Source: Anaerolineae bacterium
Lineage (GTDB): Bacteria > Chloroflexota > Anaerolineae > Aggregatilineales > JAFGMM01
Length of the DNA stretch: 64,000 bases
Reading direction: 5' to 3'
Assembly (NCBI GenBank): GCA_027494055.1
Contig: JAOSJO010000023.1
Span: 186,001-250,000, forward strand
The first letter of the stretch is position 1. Every line of letters begins with the position of its first letter. The translations under genes and the position numbers were made by a program. The notes under the pieces were generated by a model. That model did no database searches and was not told the origin of the DNA. It saw only the letters and a program-made list of their open reading frames with translations. This document shows, piece after piece, positions 1-9,519 of the stretch.

Positions 1-317
1 GCGCGGCGGACTACGTGGTGCTCTATTCGGGCTATGAGGGGCTGTCGCACACGCTGCTGGAGGCGCTCCAGATCGGCACGCCGGTGATCGCCAGCGACAA
101 GGGCGGCAACCCGGAGGTGGTGCAGCACGAGGTCAACGGGCTGCTCGTCCCCTGGCGCGACCCGCCCGCGCTGGCGGCGACGCTGCGCCGCGCACTGAAC
201 GAGCCTGGGCTGCGCGCGCGCCTCGCAGCCCAGGCCATCGTTGGGCTGGAACGGTTCTCGTGGGAGCGGCTGGTCGAGCAGACGCTGGCCGTGCTTGACG
301 AAACGGCGCGGCGCTAA
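1..317 (+). CDS. Glycosyltransferase family 4, C-terminal part (5' truncated by window)
   Basis: The reading frame is open from base 3 and ends at 317, so only the C-terminal third of the protein is in the window. The visible part has the GT-B fold sugar-nucleotide-binding signature of GT4 enzymes: YSGYEGLSHTLLEALQIGTP followed by VIASDKGGNPEVV and a VNGLLVPWRD segment, which carry the E-x7-E type motif and the loop that contacts the nucleotide sugar donor. It probably belongs to a surface polysaccharide cluster extending upstream. It converges with the oxidoreductase that ends 10 bases further on. Donor and acceptor cannot be told. Confidence 0.9.
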   Translation, partial: AADYVVLYSGYEGLSHTLLEALQIGTPVIASDKGGNPEVVQHEVNGLLVPWRDPPALAATLRRALNEPGLRARLAAQAIVGLERFSWERLVEQTLAVLDETARR

Positions 318-327
318 GGCGGCGCGC

Positions 328-975
328 CTACCAGCGGCCCCGGTAGCGCTCCTCGCGCCAGATGTTGGCCGTCATGCTGTAGCCGGCGTTCTCCCAGAAG
401 CCGGCGCGGTCCTCGGCGGCGAACTCCAGGCCGCGCAGCCACTTGCCGCCTTTCCACAGATAGAGGTCAGTGTCGGCCTTCTCGCCGGGCAGTGCGCCCA
501 TCAGCCCGCGCAGCTGGTACCCGTGATCCGGGTCGAGGGGCCGCCCGTCGAAGTGCGTCGCCATGAGGAAGTTATCCGCCAGTACCGCCTCCAGGGGCGT
601 GTTGGTGGTATAGCCATACTCGCAGTGCTGGATGACATACTTCACTTCAGGCCTGATCTTGATGATGCCGGCCTCGATCAGGTCGCGGATGTGCACCCCT
701 TCCCATTCGGTGTCGAACTTGCTCCAACGGGTCACGCAGTGGATGTCGTAGACCATCTTGCGGCGCGGGAGCTGGTTGAACGCCTCCCAGCTCCAGGTCT
801 TCTCCGCCTCCACCAGGCCAAAGACGCGAAAGGTCCAGGTGCTCAGGTCTTTGTACACGGGCGTCGGGCCGTAGTGCAACACCGGGAACTTGAGCGTGAG
901 CGACTGGCCCGGCGGCAGGCGGCCCTCATCCTTTACGCGGCCCTCGACATCACGACGCTTTCCAAACCCAAACAT
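328..975 (-). CDS. Molybdopterin-dependent sulfite-oxidase-family oxidoreductase
   Basis: 215 residues, with the fold signature of the oxidoreductase molybdopterin-binding (SUOX/YedY-like) domain. The segment YDIHCVTRWSKFDTEWEGV contains the cysteine that coordinates molybdenum (about residue 80), and RGLMGALPGEKADTDLYLW plus KGGKWLRGLEF match the C-terminal part of the domain. There is no Tat signal, membrane segment, heme or dimerisation domain, so it is a short cytoplasmic stand-alone version. The ATG is preceded by GGAGGG. The physiological substrate is unknown; sulfite oxidase activity should not be assumed. Confidence 0.85.
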   Translation of the reverse strand: MFGFGKRRDVEGRVKDEGRLPPGQSLTLKFPVLHYGPTPVYKDLSTWTFRVFGLVEAEKTWSWEAFNQLPRRKMVYDIHCVTRWSKFDTEWEGVHIRDLIEAGIIKIRPEVKYVIQHCEYGYTTNTPLEAVLADNFLMATHFDGRPLDPDHGYQLRGLMGALPGEKADTDLYLWKGGKWLRGLEFAAEDRAGFWENAGYSMTANIWREERYRGRW

Positions 976-1136
976 TGACGCCCTCCATCATCTAGTAAGC
1001 CTTGCCGGCTTTGCAGATTTTCTGCACCGTAATCATCACCTTCCAGATTATAGGCAGGCGCGGGAGCACAGCCAAAGCGCGCCCGGATCAGGAGACCACG
1101 GCCGCGATCATCCGCGACAACGGGCGCAAGCTGAAG

Positions 1137-1173
1137 AAAAAACGGGAGCCGCGCAGCAGGTGCGCGGCTCCCG
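1137..1173 (-). terminator. Rho-independent terminator of the DUF11 surface-protein gene
   Basis: Perfect 13-bp inverted repeat (1143-1155 with 1161-1173, loop 5) that on the minus strand is followed by six T residues (A-run 1137-1142 on the plus strand). It lies directly after the stop of the gene ending at 1196. Confidence 0.85.
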
Positions 1174-1195
1174 GCCAGGTTCTGAGAGGCAGCGC

Positions 1196-3168
1196 CTATC
1201 CGTCCACCGGCGCTTCGCCGAGCGGCGGCAACTGATCCACGCCGAGGCCGATAGCGACCTCCACCACGTTGCTGGGAACGCTGCCCGTGGCCGGCGACGC
1301 CGCGACGGCCACGTTCGGTATCGTGGTGCCGGCGACCGCCCGCTGGCTCACCCGCGTCGTGATCGTGATGGTCACGGTTTCGCCGGGGTTCATCGTGCCG
1401 ATTGCCACTTCGACCCGATTGCCGGTCACGGTCACCACGCCGCGCGTGCTCGTCACCTGCACCACGTCCAGCGCGGCGTTGATGTCGTCGGTCACCACCA
1501 CGTCGTCGATTGGCGCGCCGCCCGTGTTCGTCACGTTGACGGTGAACACCACCGTGTCGCCGATGTTGGCCTGCTGGCGGTTGGCCTGCTTGACGACGCT
1601 CAGCGGCGGGCTTCCCGGCCCTGGCGGGGCCGGCGGGGGCACCACGGTGGGCGCAGCCTGACCGATTGTGTTGACGTCATCGTCGTCCACCGGCGGGTAG
1701 ACGTTGTGGTAGATGTCGGTCCACTCGACCGTTGCCGGGTTGATGATCTGGATTGGCGGAGTCAGACCTGCCGCAACGTTCGCGGTCACGCGCACGGTGC
1801 CGCTGCCGCCGGCGGGCAGGTAGGCGAGGACGCCGCCGCCCTGCGCCTCAAGCTGGAACTCGATAACGCCAGAGCCGGGCGGATCTCTCCGCGCACGTGC
1901 CGACCAGCGGCGCGAGAACCTGGCAACTGACGAAGGAAAGCTCTGCTCGGCAGCGTATCCACGAGTTCCGGCGCCGCGCCATCCAGCGGCATGGCCGCGG
2001 CGTTGCTGACGTTGCCGATGGTCATGTCGTAGGTCGTCTGGCCCGGCGACTCGACGGCGGAAATGAAGTCATCCTTGATGACCGTCAACTGCGCCAGGTT
2101 GATCGGCTGGGGAAGATGACCTGATTGCCCCCGGCGGCAAACACCTCGAATGAATACTGGTTCTGGCTGCCGAAGCCGTAATCGGTAATGGGCGTGCAGA
2201 TCGTCGCCGACCACAGGCCGGGCTCCGGGTCGGCAATCGCGTCGCCAGCAAGGTCGGCGCTGCCTGGGTCGAAAAGCTCCATATCGCCAAAAACCGGGCG
2301 GGGCTGCTGCTGCGGCGCGGCATCGTTCCACACAGTCTCGCCCGACACCGTGCCGGTGATTGCGTCGCCCCCTGGCGATTGGTAACTCACCGACCCTTCG
2401 TTGTCCAGGTCGAAGTTGATCATGTACATGTTGGTTTCGAGGTAGTTGGCGAACCAGTAGAAAGACTGGTCATTGCCAGGGCAGGTACCGGGCAGGTGCT
2501 GGAACGAGATGTAGAACAGGCCAACCCATGACTCATCGCCCGTACCGACCACACCGTCCGGGCCGTCGTTCGGGTCAAAACCCACGCCGTCCAGCCGGAA
2601 GCGCCATGCGTTATCGTCGTTGTTGAGATCAGTCCCGCCAGAGCCGTCGCCGGTTGTCGCGACCAGGCGGTATCCGCCGCAGTCCACGCCCTCAACGGGG
2701 TTGGCGCCCATCGCGACCGTGGTCAGGGTCGTCCACGCCCCGTCTGACGTGTTGGGCGCGTAGGACGTGCTGACCACCACAGTGTTGTCCGGCGCGAAGA
2801 GCGTGAAATAGGTCGTATCGAGCGCGCCCCGGTCCTCATCCAACACGCCGGCAGGGTTGGTGGGTGGGTTCCCGGCGGTATCCATCGCGGGGTCGAAGAG
2901 TTCAAAAGGTGTACGTCTGGTTTGGCGTACAGGCAAGGTGGACAAACACCTCATGGGGGAGGTCGTCGCCCGTGTGGTTGGTGCGGAAATCGCCGATGTT
3001 CAGGCCCGCCTCCCGCCCTGTGGTCTGTATATAGGCGTTCACCCCGATGGGCGGAAGCTCGATCTGCGCGGTGGCCTGGGAGACAGCCAATGCGAGCGAC
3101 AACATCCCGACGAGAAACAGAACAATGTGACGACGGCGTAGGCTGAAGAAGAACGCGGGGCGCATAGC
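1196..3168 (-). CDS. Secreted DUF11-type surface protein (broken by several frameshifts)
   Basis: Four overlapping reading frames make one protein of roughly 655 residues. The N-terminus (ATG 3168, after AAGGAGG) has a signal peptide with hydrophobic core HIVLFLVGMLSLALAV and an AQA-type cleavage site. The middle is an acidic, aromatic beta-rich region (DNAWRFRLDG, SFYWFANYL). The C-terminal 100 residues are a DUF11/CARDB-type repeat (SVVKQANRQQANIGDTVVF, VTNTGGAPIDDVVVTD), typical of extracellular adhesion or S-layer-associated proteins. Junctions near 2908 (TTTT), 2113 (CCCC) and about 1870-1945 each rejoin with a one-base change, for example PNQTYTF then ELFDPAMD. Role at the cell surface is inferred. 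Confidence 0.75.
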
Positions 3169-3258
3169 CTGCCTCCTTAGGAAAAAACGGTCCAGTATAA
3201 GCGGAGTTCGCTGTAAACGCGCCTGCAGAGGGGGTCGGCGTAACGCTCGACACAAACT

Positions 3259-3288
3259 ATTCTAACCGATAATAAATTAGATTTGCAA
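3259..3288 (-). promoter_or_regulatory. Promoter of the DUF11 surface-protein gene
   Basis: On the minus strand TTGCAA (3288-3283), an 18-base spacer and TAGAAT (3264-3259) form a sigma-70-type promoter about 90 bases upstream of the ATG, in an AT-rich stretch unlike the coding DNA around it. Confidence 0.6.
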
Positions 3289-3319
3289 GTTTTAACCCCC
3301 TCAAAAAAGAATAAACCAA

Positions 3320-3425
3320 AATGGTCAATCTCTTTCACGATTTTAAGATTTGGGACACAAACGCGCCCCTCTCTATCGGGTTGGCGAGGATTTGTTCACC
3401 GTTTTGTGACCTCTGGTTGACCATT
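3320..3425. promoter_or_regulatory. Intergenic inverted 9-mers between divergent surface genes
   Basis: AATGGTCAA at 3320-3328 and its exact reverse complement TTGACCATT at 3417-3425 lie in the 307-base region between the start codons of the divergent surface-protein and sugar-transferase genes (3168 and 3476). TACAAT follows at 3432. They could be operator half-sites for co-regulation; chance occurrence is not excluded. Confidence 0.3.
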
Positions 3426-3475
3426 AATCCCTACAATGCATTTGGTACAGATGCCGGTAGCAGGATGGAGCAGGA

Positions 3476-5032
3476 ATGGCACGGCTCAGGTCGTTTCTCA
3501 TTCTCACAATTCTGTGGTTTGCATTTCTGTTCAACATCGAACGCCTTGATGTGCTTGGAAGTGAACCTTTTAACCTGGCGTCGTTTGTGTACGTGCTTGC
3601 CATCGCGATCAGCGCGGCCCTGGTTGTCTTCCCCAACCTCGGCCACCAGAACCTGCAACTCTCTCGGCTGGCCGTGCTCGCCATCTACGGCGTGACGCGC
3701 ACGCTGTTTCGCGGCTGGGAAACCGAACCCGTGCACCAGTTCCTCGTCGAAGGCGTGGCGCTCCTCATCACCCTGGCGCTGATGCGCCGCCTCAGCCAGG
3801 GGCTGATCGATTTTGAGCTGGCCGTACAGGCGTTCGTCCTCAACGTCGAGGGCGCGCGCATGTTGCCCCAGGTCGAGGGCGCAGAGCAAGCCAACCATGA
3901 ACTCTACCGCGCGCGCCGTTTTGAGCGCCCGGTCGCAGTCGTGTACTGCGCCGCGCCTGACATTGTGGACGCCGGCGACTCACAGGTCGTGACCGAGTTC
4001 GTGCGGTGGCGCATCACCGAGGCGTTCAAGCGCCGCTACCAACAGGTTCAGTTGGCGCACGCCATCGCCTCCATGACCTACAAGAGCGACCTCATTGTCG
4101 AATACGGCGAGGGCGTCGTCGTCTGCCTCCCGGAAACGAGCGAGGCGGAGGCGCAGACCTTTGCGCGCAACCTCAGCAAATTCGCCAAAGCGACCCTGCA
4201 AGTAGACCCCTGGATCGGGATTGCGTGCTTCCCGGATCAAGGTCTGGTGTTCGAGGACCTTGCCGCGGTGGCGCAGCGCGACGCGCACGTCTGGGTGGAG
4301 TCCGACAACACGGGCGATTCGGGTCGGCGCAACGGGACCGTAAGGGTCGATGTGGATGAGCGCATTCGGATCGAGCGCGAGGCGGATTGGGTCAACAAGC
4401 TGGCCTACCAAAGCCCCAGCGCCCGCGCCATCTACAAGACCATGAAACGCACCGGCGAAATCCTGCTCGTCCTGTTGACCCTCCCATTTGCGCTGCCGGC
4501 CTTCGCGATCACGGCGCTGCTGGTCTACCTGGACGACGGGCGGCCCATCTTCTACATGCAAGCGCGCACCGGCTACGGGGGGCGGCGCTTCAAGATGTAC
4601 AAGTTTCGCACGATGTACATGGACGCAAAATCGATCCCGCCCAGGGTCGTGCGCACCGCGGACGGGCGCGTGCAGTACGAATGGCCGGAGAAGGTCGAGA
4701 AGGACCCGCGCGTCACCCGCGTCGGTCGGTTCCTGCGCAAAACCAGCCTCGACGAACTGCCGCAGTTGTGGAACGTGTTTGTGGGCGATATGAGCGTGGT
4801 CGGGCCGCGCCCCACCTCATGGGACCTGGACAAGTACACCCTTCACCAGACGGAACGCCTCACTGTGCGCCCAGGGATCACCGGCCTGTGGCAGGTGTGC
4901 GCCCGTGAAGCCACCAACTTCGACGAGCGGCTGCTCTGGGATATGAAGTACATTGAGAAGATGAGCCTGTGGCTCGACATGCAGATCGTCTGGCGCACGG
5001 TGGCGCAGGTCTTCGCGAAGCGCGGCGTCTAG
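3476..5032 (+). CDS. Initiating sugar transferase with N-terminal membrane and degenerate GGDEF domains
   Basis: 518 residues in three parts. Residues 1-110 hold two or three membrane helices. Residues about 130-285 resemble a diguanylate-cyclase fold in which the signature is lost: VEYGEGVVVCLPETSEAEA sits where RxGGDEFxxLLPxTS is expected, followed by WIGIACFPDQG where ASIGIA is expected. Residues about 325-518 are the bacterial sugar transferase domain that moves a sugar-1-phosphate onto undecaprenyl phosphate (KFRTMYMDA, KTSLDELPQLWNV, SVVGPRP, RPGITGLWQV). It would start assembly of the exopolysaccharide repeat unit. Its stop overlaps the stop of the convergent deacetylase. Confidence 0.9.
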   Translation: MARLRSFLILTILWFAFLFNIERLDVLGSEPFNLASFVYVLAIAISAALVVFPNLGHQNLQLSRLAVLAIYGVTRTLFRGWETEPVHQFLVEGVALLITLALMRRLSQGLIDFELAVQAFVLNVEGARMLPQVEGAEQANHELYRARRFERPVAVVYCAAPDIVDAGDSQVVTEFVRWRITEAFKRRYQQVQLAHAIASMTYKSDLIVEYGEGVVVCLPETSEAEAQTFARNLSKFAKATLQVDPWIGIACFPDQGLVFEDLAAVAQRDAHVWVESDNTGDSGRRNGTVRVDVDERIRIEREADWVNKLAYQSPSARAIYKTMKRTGEILLVLLTLPFALPAFAITALLVYLDDGRPIFYMQARTGYGGRRFKMYKFRTMYMDAKSIPPRVVRTADGRVQYEWPEKVEKDPRVTRVGRFLRKTSLDELPQLWNVFVGDMSVVGPRPTSWDLDKYTLHQTERLTVRPGITGLWQVCAREATNFDERLLWDMKYIEKMSLWLDMQIVWRTVAQVFAKRGV

Positions 5033-6073
5033 AGCTGCCCCAGCCGCTCCCGCGCCTGTAAGACCACCGGCGCGAGGTGCATCCGAAACGCCCCCATCGA
5101 CGTGCGGCGGCTCACGCTCATGCGCCGCAGTTGCATCGGGTCGCGCCCGTCCGCGCGGTTGAAGCCCTGAGGGTCACGAACGCGCCCACGAAACCCGCCT
5201 CGCGCAGCAGCCGCCCGGTGTCGTCGTTGAAGGTCCCCGGCTTGCCGTTGGGATAGCAGAACAGCCGTGGCGTGGCGCCGGCCTGTTGCGCCAGGTCGTC
5301 GCGCGACTGCGCGATTTCGGCGCGGGCCGCCTCCAGCGGAGAGGTGGGGCCAGGATGGCGTGCGAGCGCGTGTGCGCGCCCAGCGTCACGCCCTCGGCGG
5401 CGAGCGCGCGCAGCTCGGCCCAGGTGCACATTGCCGGCTCACCCGCTGGCGGCCCGTCTGCCGGCGGGTCGCCAAGCTGGCGCACCCACGTGTCAACCAG
5501 CGCCATTGCCTCGGCGACGTGCGACGTTTCGATCACCATCCGGAGCCGCTCCAGCGCGTGGGCGCGTGTGGCGTCGTCGCCCCAGCGGACCGCGCCGCCC
5601 GCCGGGAGGTCAAGCGCCCCCGCCGGTGTGCGCCGCAGCGCCCGCGCCAGCCGGTCCCACCAGAAGCCGGCAATCTCGCCGCCGGGATACGCCGTCGGCA
5701 CGAAGAGCGTCGCCGGCACGCCGTGGCGCTTCATGATCGGCCAGCCGTCGGTGAGAAAGTCGCGGTAGGCGTCGTCGAACGTGACCAGCACCGCGCGCGG
5801 CGGCAGCGCCCGCCCCCCGGTCAGGTGCGCGATGAGGTCGTCGCCGCTGATGGGCCGCATCCGACGGGCGAGGAACGCCATCTGCGCGTCGAACGCCTCC
5901 AGGTCTGCGACGTTGAGCAGCGCGTCGTCCAGGTCGGGGTCGGGCTTGAGCCGGTGGTATGTGAGCGCCACGAAGCCGTTCACCGGCCAGGGAAGCGCCT
6001 CCAAGAGCCGCGCCAGCCCGGAGCGGTCCAGCGCCGCGCCGAAAGCCGGCTTGACCCACTGCTTAACGCCCAT
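5029..6073 (-). CDS. Polysaccharide deacetylase (CE4/NodB family), frameshifted
   Basis: About 348 residues once two frameshifts are repaired. Starts at ATG 6073, overlapping the upstream glycosyltransferase stop by 11 bases. NodB signatures are visible: FVALTYHR, VLVTFDDAYRDFLTDGWPIM (catalytic DD pair), TLGAHTRSHAILA (metal-binding HxxxH) and LFCYPNGKPGTF with EAGFVGAFVT. The frame changes after GAHTRSHAILA (about 5350) and again near 5175, after which it runs to a CTAG overlap with the sugar-transferase stop. It probably de-N-acetylates the exported polysaccharide; no signal peptide is obvious, so the site of action is open. Confidence 0.85.
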
Positions 6074-7227
6074 CGCCGCCCCGCCCTGCGATCTCAAGCA
6101 ACAGGCGCGTCCAGGCGTCGATCATGCGCTCCGCCGTGAAACACGCCTCCACCCGCGCGCGCGCCGCCTGCCCGATGCGCGCCCGCAACGCCGCGTCTTT
6201 GACCAGCGCCAGCGTGCGCGCCGCCAGCGCCTCGACATCCCCCGCGCCCACCAGGTAGCCCTCCACGCCGTCCCGGATGACCTCCGCCGTCCCGTCGACT
6301 CCCGTCGCCACGGGCGCGCGCCGCAGCGCCATCGCCTCCAGGAGCGACTGCGGCAGCCCCTCCCAGTGTGAGGTGAGCGCGTACACGTCGAACGCGGCGA
6401 GCATCGCCGGCACGTCGGCCTGCCACGGCGCGATGACCAACTGCTCGTTCAACCCCAGGCGCGTGACCTCGGCGCGCACCGCATCCACCAGCGGGCCGTC
6501 GCCGGCCATGAAGAACTGGACCTCCGGCGCGGCGTCAGCGACGCGCGCCGCCGCGCGCACGAAGTCGAGCGGCGCTTTCTGCGGCACGAACCGCCCCGCC
6601 CACCCCCACCACCGGACGCGCCGGGTCCAGGCCAAGCGCCGCACAGGCCGCCGCGTGTGGCGGCGGCGCGTCGAAGTCCGAAAGGACGATCCCCGTGTGG
6701 ATCACGGTCACGCGGTCCGGCGCGACGATGCGGCAGCGCACCAGCTCGTCGCGCATGGCGTGGGTGATCGTCACGATGTGGCCGCCCAGCCGCGCGGCGA
6801 ACCGCTCAAGGGGGCGGTAGAGCGCCGCCTTGCGGCCCTGCACGCGCTCCAGGAAGGGCGTCGAGTGCAGCGTGTAGATCGCCGGCGCGCCCGTCAGCCG
6901 GCCCACGAGCCGGACTAGAAAGCCGGCCTTCGCCCCGTGGCCGACAATCACGTCGTAGCGCGCCTGGCGCACGTGCTGGAGAAGCCGCCACGCCAGCCGG
7001 AAGTCAGAGGCCGGGTTAATCCGGTAGCGGTCCATCGCCATCGGCGTCGCCGCGATGCCCTGCGCCGCCAGCGCCGCCGCATACGCGGCGTTGTCCTCCG
7101 AGAGGCAGACCACATGCACGTCGAAGGTCGCCGGATCGAGGCGCGCGCACAGGCGGGTGTTGTAGTGCGCCAGCCCGCCCGTGGACTTGGTGACGCTCAG
7201 CACGCGCACGCGCCGACTCATGTTCAT
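6063..7227 (-). CDS. GT4 glycosyltransferase (one frameshift)
   Basis: About 388 residues. The N-terminal half (STGGLAHYNTRLCARL, IVGHGAKAGFLVRLVG) is the acceptor domain; the C-terminal half carries WAGRFVPQKAPLDFVRAA, FFMAGDGPLVDAV and SHWEGLPQSLLEAMALRRAP, the donor-binding motif with two glutamates. The two halves are in different frames: VVGVGG must join WAGRF, which needs one extra G in the run of G residues near 6600. The ATG (7227) overlaps the upstream stop as ATGA, indicating translational coupling. Substrate unknown. Confidence 0.88.
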
Positions 7228-8354
7228 GCGCGCTGGCCTTTCGCGCGGCGCGCCGCCAGCGCCGCCTCGTAAACGTCCATGATGCGCCCGTGCATCGCCT
7301 GGGCGCTGTAGCGCGCGCGCACCGTCTCGCGGGCCGCCGCGCCCAACCGCGCCGCCAGCGCGCGGTCGGCGACGACGCGCAGCACGCCCTGCGCCAGCGC
7401 CTCCGGGTCGCCCGGCGGCACGGTGAGGCCGTTCGCGCCATCGACGAGCACGCCGGGGATGCCGCCCACCGCCGTCGCGACGACGGGCCGCCGCATCGCC
7501 ATCGCCTCCAGGAGCGCCACCGGCAGCCCCTCCCAGAGCGAGGCGAACGCCACCCCATCGAGCGCCGCGAGCGCGCCCGGCATGTCGCGCACGATGCCGG
7601 CGAACAGGACGACCCGCTCCAGGCCCAGGCGCGCGCGCTCCGCTTCGAGTTCGGCGCGCAGCGGCCCATCGCCGATGATAACGAACCGGACATCAGGTCG
7701 CGCCTGCGCGGTGGCCGCCGCCGCCTGAAGCAGCAGGCGGTGCCCCTTCTGCGGCTCCAGCCGGCCAATCACGCCGATGGCCGGCGCGTCCGGCGCGACG
7801 CCCCACAGCGCCGCCCGGTCAAGCGGCGCGACCGTCTCCGGGTCGAAGCGCTCCAGGTCAACGCCGTTGTCGATCACGACAACCTTGTGGGCGGGGTAGC
7901 CGCTCCACTGCACCACGTAATCGCGCACTTCCTGTGACACGGCGATGACGCGGTGGCAGGGGGCCATCGCGGCGCGGCTGAAAGTACTGAGCAGGGGGTT
8001 CTTGCGCCAGGGATCGGTATTGTGCACCGACGAGACCCGCGCCGGCGCGCGCACCAACGCCGCGCTGACCTGCCCGGCGAGGTCGCTCTTGGTGAGGTGC
8101 GTGTGCACGACGTCCGGCTGTGCGGCGTGCATCAGGCGCGCGAGGCGCACGACGGCGCGCGGGTCCTTGAGGCCGTGCCGGCTCACACGATGAACCGGCA
8201 CGCCAAGGCGCGCCACGTCTTCGGCGAGCGGGCCGGGCGTGAAGTACGCCACGTCGATCTGGTGCCCCGCGCGGCAGTACGTGCGCAGCATCGCGAGCAG
8301 GAGCATCTCCGCGCCGCCGATCTTCAGGCTGTCGATCACGTAGAAAATCCGCAC
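7224..8354 (-). CDS. GT4 glycosyltransferase
   Basis: 376 residues, intact, with a GTG start. MRIFYVIDSLKIGGAEMLL is the usual N-terminal GT4 segment, VIGRLEPQKGHRLLLQAA and FVIIGDGPLRAEL give the phosphate-binding region, and SLWEGLPVALLEAMAMRRPV the donor-binding motif. It is 7 bases after the upstream transferase and coupled by ATGA to the one downstream, so it belongs to the exopolysaccharide operon. Confidence 0.92.
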   Translation of the reverse strand: MRIFYVIDSLKIGGAEMLLLAMLRTYCRAGHQIDVAYFTPGPLAEDVARLGVPVHRVSRHGLKDPRAVVRLARLMHAAQPDVVHTHLTKSDLAGQVSAALVRAPARVSSVHNTDPWRKNPLLSTFSRAAMAPCHRVIAVSQEVRDYVVQWSGYPAHKVVVIDNGVDLERFDPETVAPLDRAALWGVAPDAPAIGVIGRLEPQKGHRLLLQAAAATAQARPDVRFVIIGDGPLRAELEAERARLGLERVVLFAGIVRDMPGALAALDGVAFASLWEGLPVALLEAMAMRRPVVATAVGGIPGVLVDGANGLTVPPGDPEALAQGVLRVVADRALAARLGAAARETVRARYSAQAMHGRIMDVYEAALAARRAKGQRA

Positions 8355-8361
8355 CGTCGCT

Positions 8362-9519
8362 TCACCCGCTGCGTCGCGCGCCGGTCACTGTCGCTGTGTA
8401 CAGGTCGAGGTACGATTGCGCCACGCGGTCGATGCCGTACCGCTCCACGACGGTCTGCCGGGCGCGCTGGCCCATGGCACGCGCCGCCTCCGAGCCGTCG
8501 AGCGCGGCGCTCAACGCCGCCGCGAGCGCAGCGGGGTCGCCGGGCGGGACCACAAGCCCGTTGTCGCCGTGCGCGACGACCTGCGGCATCGCCCCCACCG
8601 AGGTCACCACCACCGGGAGCGCGCACGCCATCGCCTCAAGCAGGCTCACCGGCAGGCCCTCGCTGAAGGACGGCAGCGTCCACGCATCGCTGGCCTGGAG
8701 GTACTGCGCGACGTTGTCCCGCTGGCCGGCGAGGGTCACGCGGCCCGGCATGGCGGCGGCGCGCGCCGCGAGCATCTCCGCCAGCGGCCCCGCGCCAACG
8801 ATGACCAGGTGCGCCGGCGGCGGCGTCTGCGCCCAGGCGTCGAGCAGCACGTCGAGGCCCTTGCCCTCGACCAGGCGGCCCACAAACGTCGCCAGCGGCG
8901 CATCGACCGGCAGCCCCAGTTCGCGCCGCAGCGCGCGGCGCGCCTCTGCATCGACCGGGCGGAAGTGGTCGGGATCGACGCCGTTGCCGAGAAAGTGGAT
9001 TTTCGCCGCCGGCACGCCCTGCGCGCGCAGCTCGCCGGCAATCTCCGCGCTGATCGCCACAAAAGCCGCCGCGCTTTGCCTGAGCACGGCAAGGCGCAGC
9101 CGCCCCGTGAGACGCCGCCGCGTCAGGCGGCTCACGTCGCCGGTCGGGCCGCCGCCGTGCAGGTTGACGATCAGCGGGCGGCGCAGCAGGCGCGCGGCCA
9201 GCCAGCCGAGCGTGGTCGGCGAGAATATCTGGTGGCTGTGGATGATGTCAATGCGCTTGCGGTGGCGCAGCATCACGCCCAGGCCCATCACGATGAAAGA
9301 CAGCATCCCCAGCGCCTTGCCCGGCAGCACGGGCACGCGGAAGACCGCGACGCCGTGAATCGCCTCGCGGGCCGGCAGGTCGTCAAAGCGCCGCGTGACG
9401 ACCATCACCGGCGCGCCATGCGCTGCCAGCCAGGCCGATAGCCGCTCGATCTGCTTTTCCGCGCCGCCGGCCCAGGGGTAGAAATAGGTGGTCACCATGC
9501 AGACGCCCGGCTGCTTCAC
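8362..9519 (-). CDS. GT4 glycosyltransferase
   Basis: 386 residues starting at GTG 9519 (VKQPGVCMVTTYFYPWAGGA). Motifs: FVGRLVEGKGLDVLLDAWAQ, LVIVGAGPLAEML and SFSEGLPVSLLEAMACALPV. In the raw sequence the frame continues upstream into the membrane polymerase, giving an 865-residue apparent fusion, but in another frame the polymerase ends in TGA overlapping this GTG as GTGA (9516-9519). I therefore treat it as a separate coupled gene. Confidence 0.88.
   Translation of the reverse strand: MKQPGVCMVTTYFYPWAGGAEKQIERLSAWLAAHGAPVMVVTRRFDDLPAREAIHGVAVFRVPVLPGKALGMLSFIVMGLGVMLRHRKRIDIIHSHQIFSPTTLGWLAARLLRRPLIVNLHGGGPTGDVSRLTRRRLTGRLRLAVLRQSAAAFVAISAEIAGELRAQGVPAAKIHFLGNGVDPDHFRPVDAEARRALRRELGLPVDAPLATFVGRLVEGKGLDVLLDAWAQTPPPAHLVIVGAGPLAEMLAARAAAMPGRVTLAGQRDNVAQYLQASDAWTLPSFSEGLPVSLLEAMACALPVVVTSVGAMPQVVAHGDNGLVVPPGDPAALAAALSAALDGSEAARAMGQRARQTVVERYGIDRVAQSYLDLYTATVTGARRSG

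Noticed and set aside
1196..3168. Programmed ribosomal frameshifting as the reason for split genes
   Set aside because: Junctions differ in direction, lack slippery heptamers with downstream structure, and occur in too many unrelated genes.
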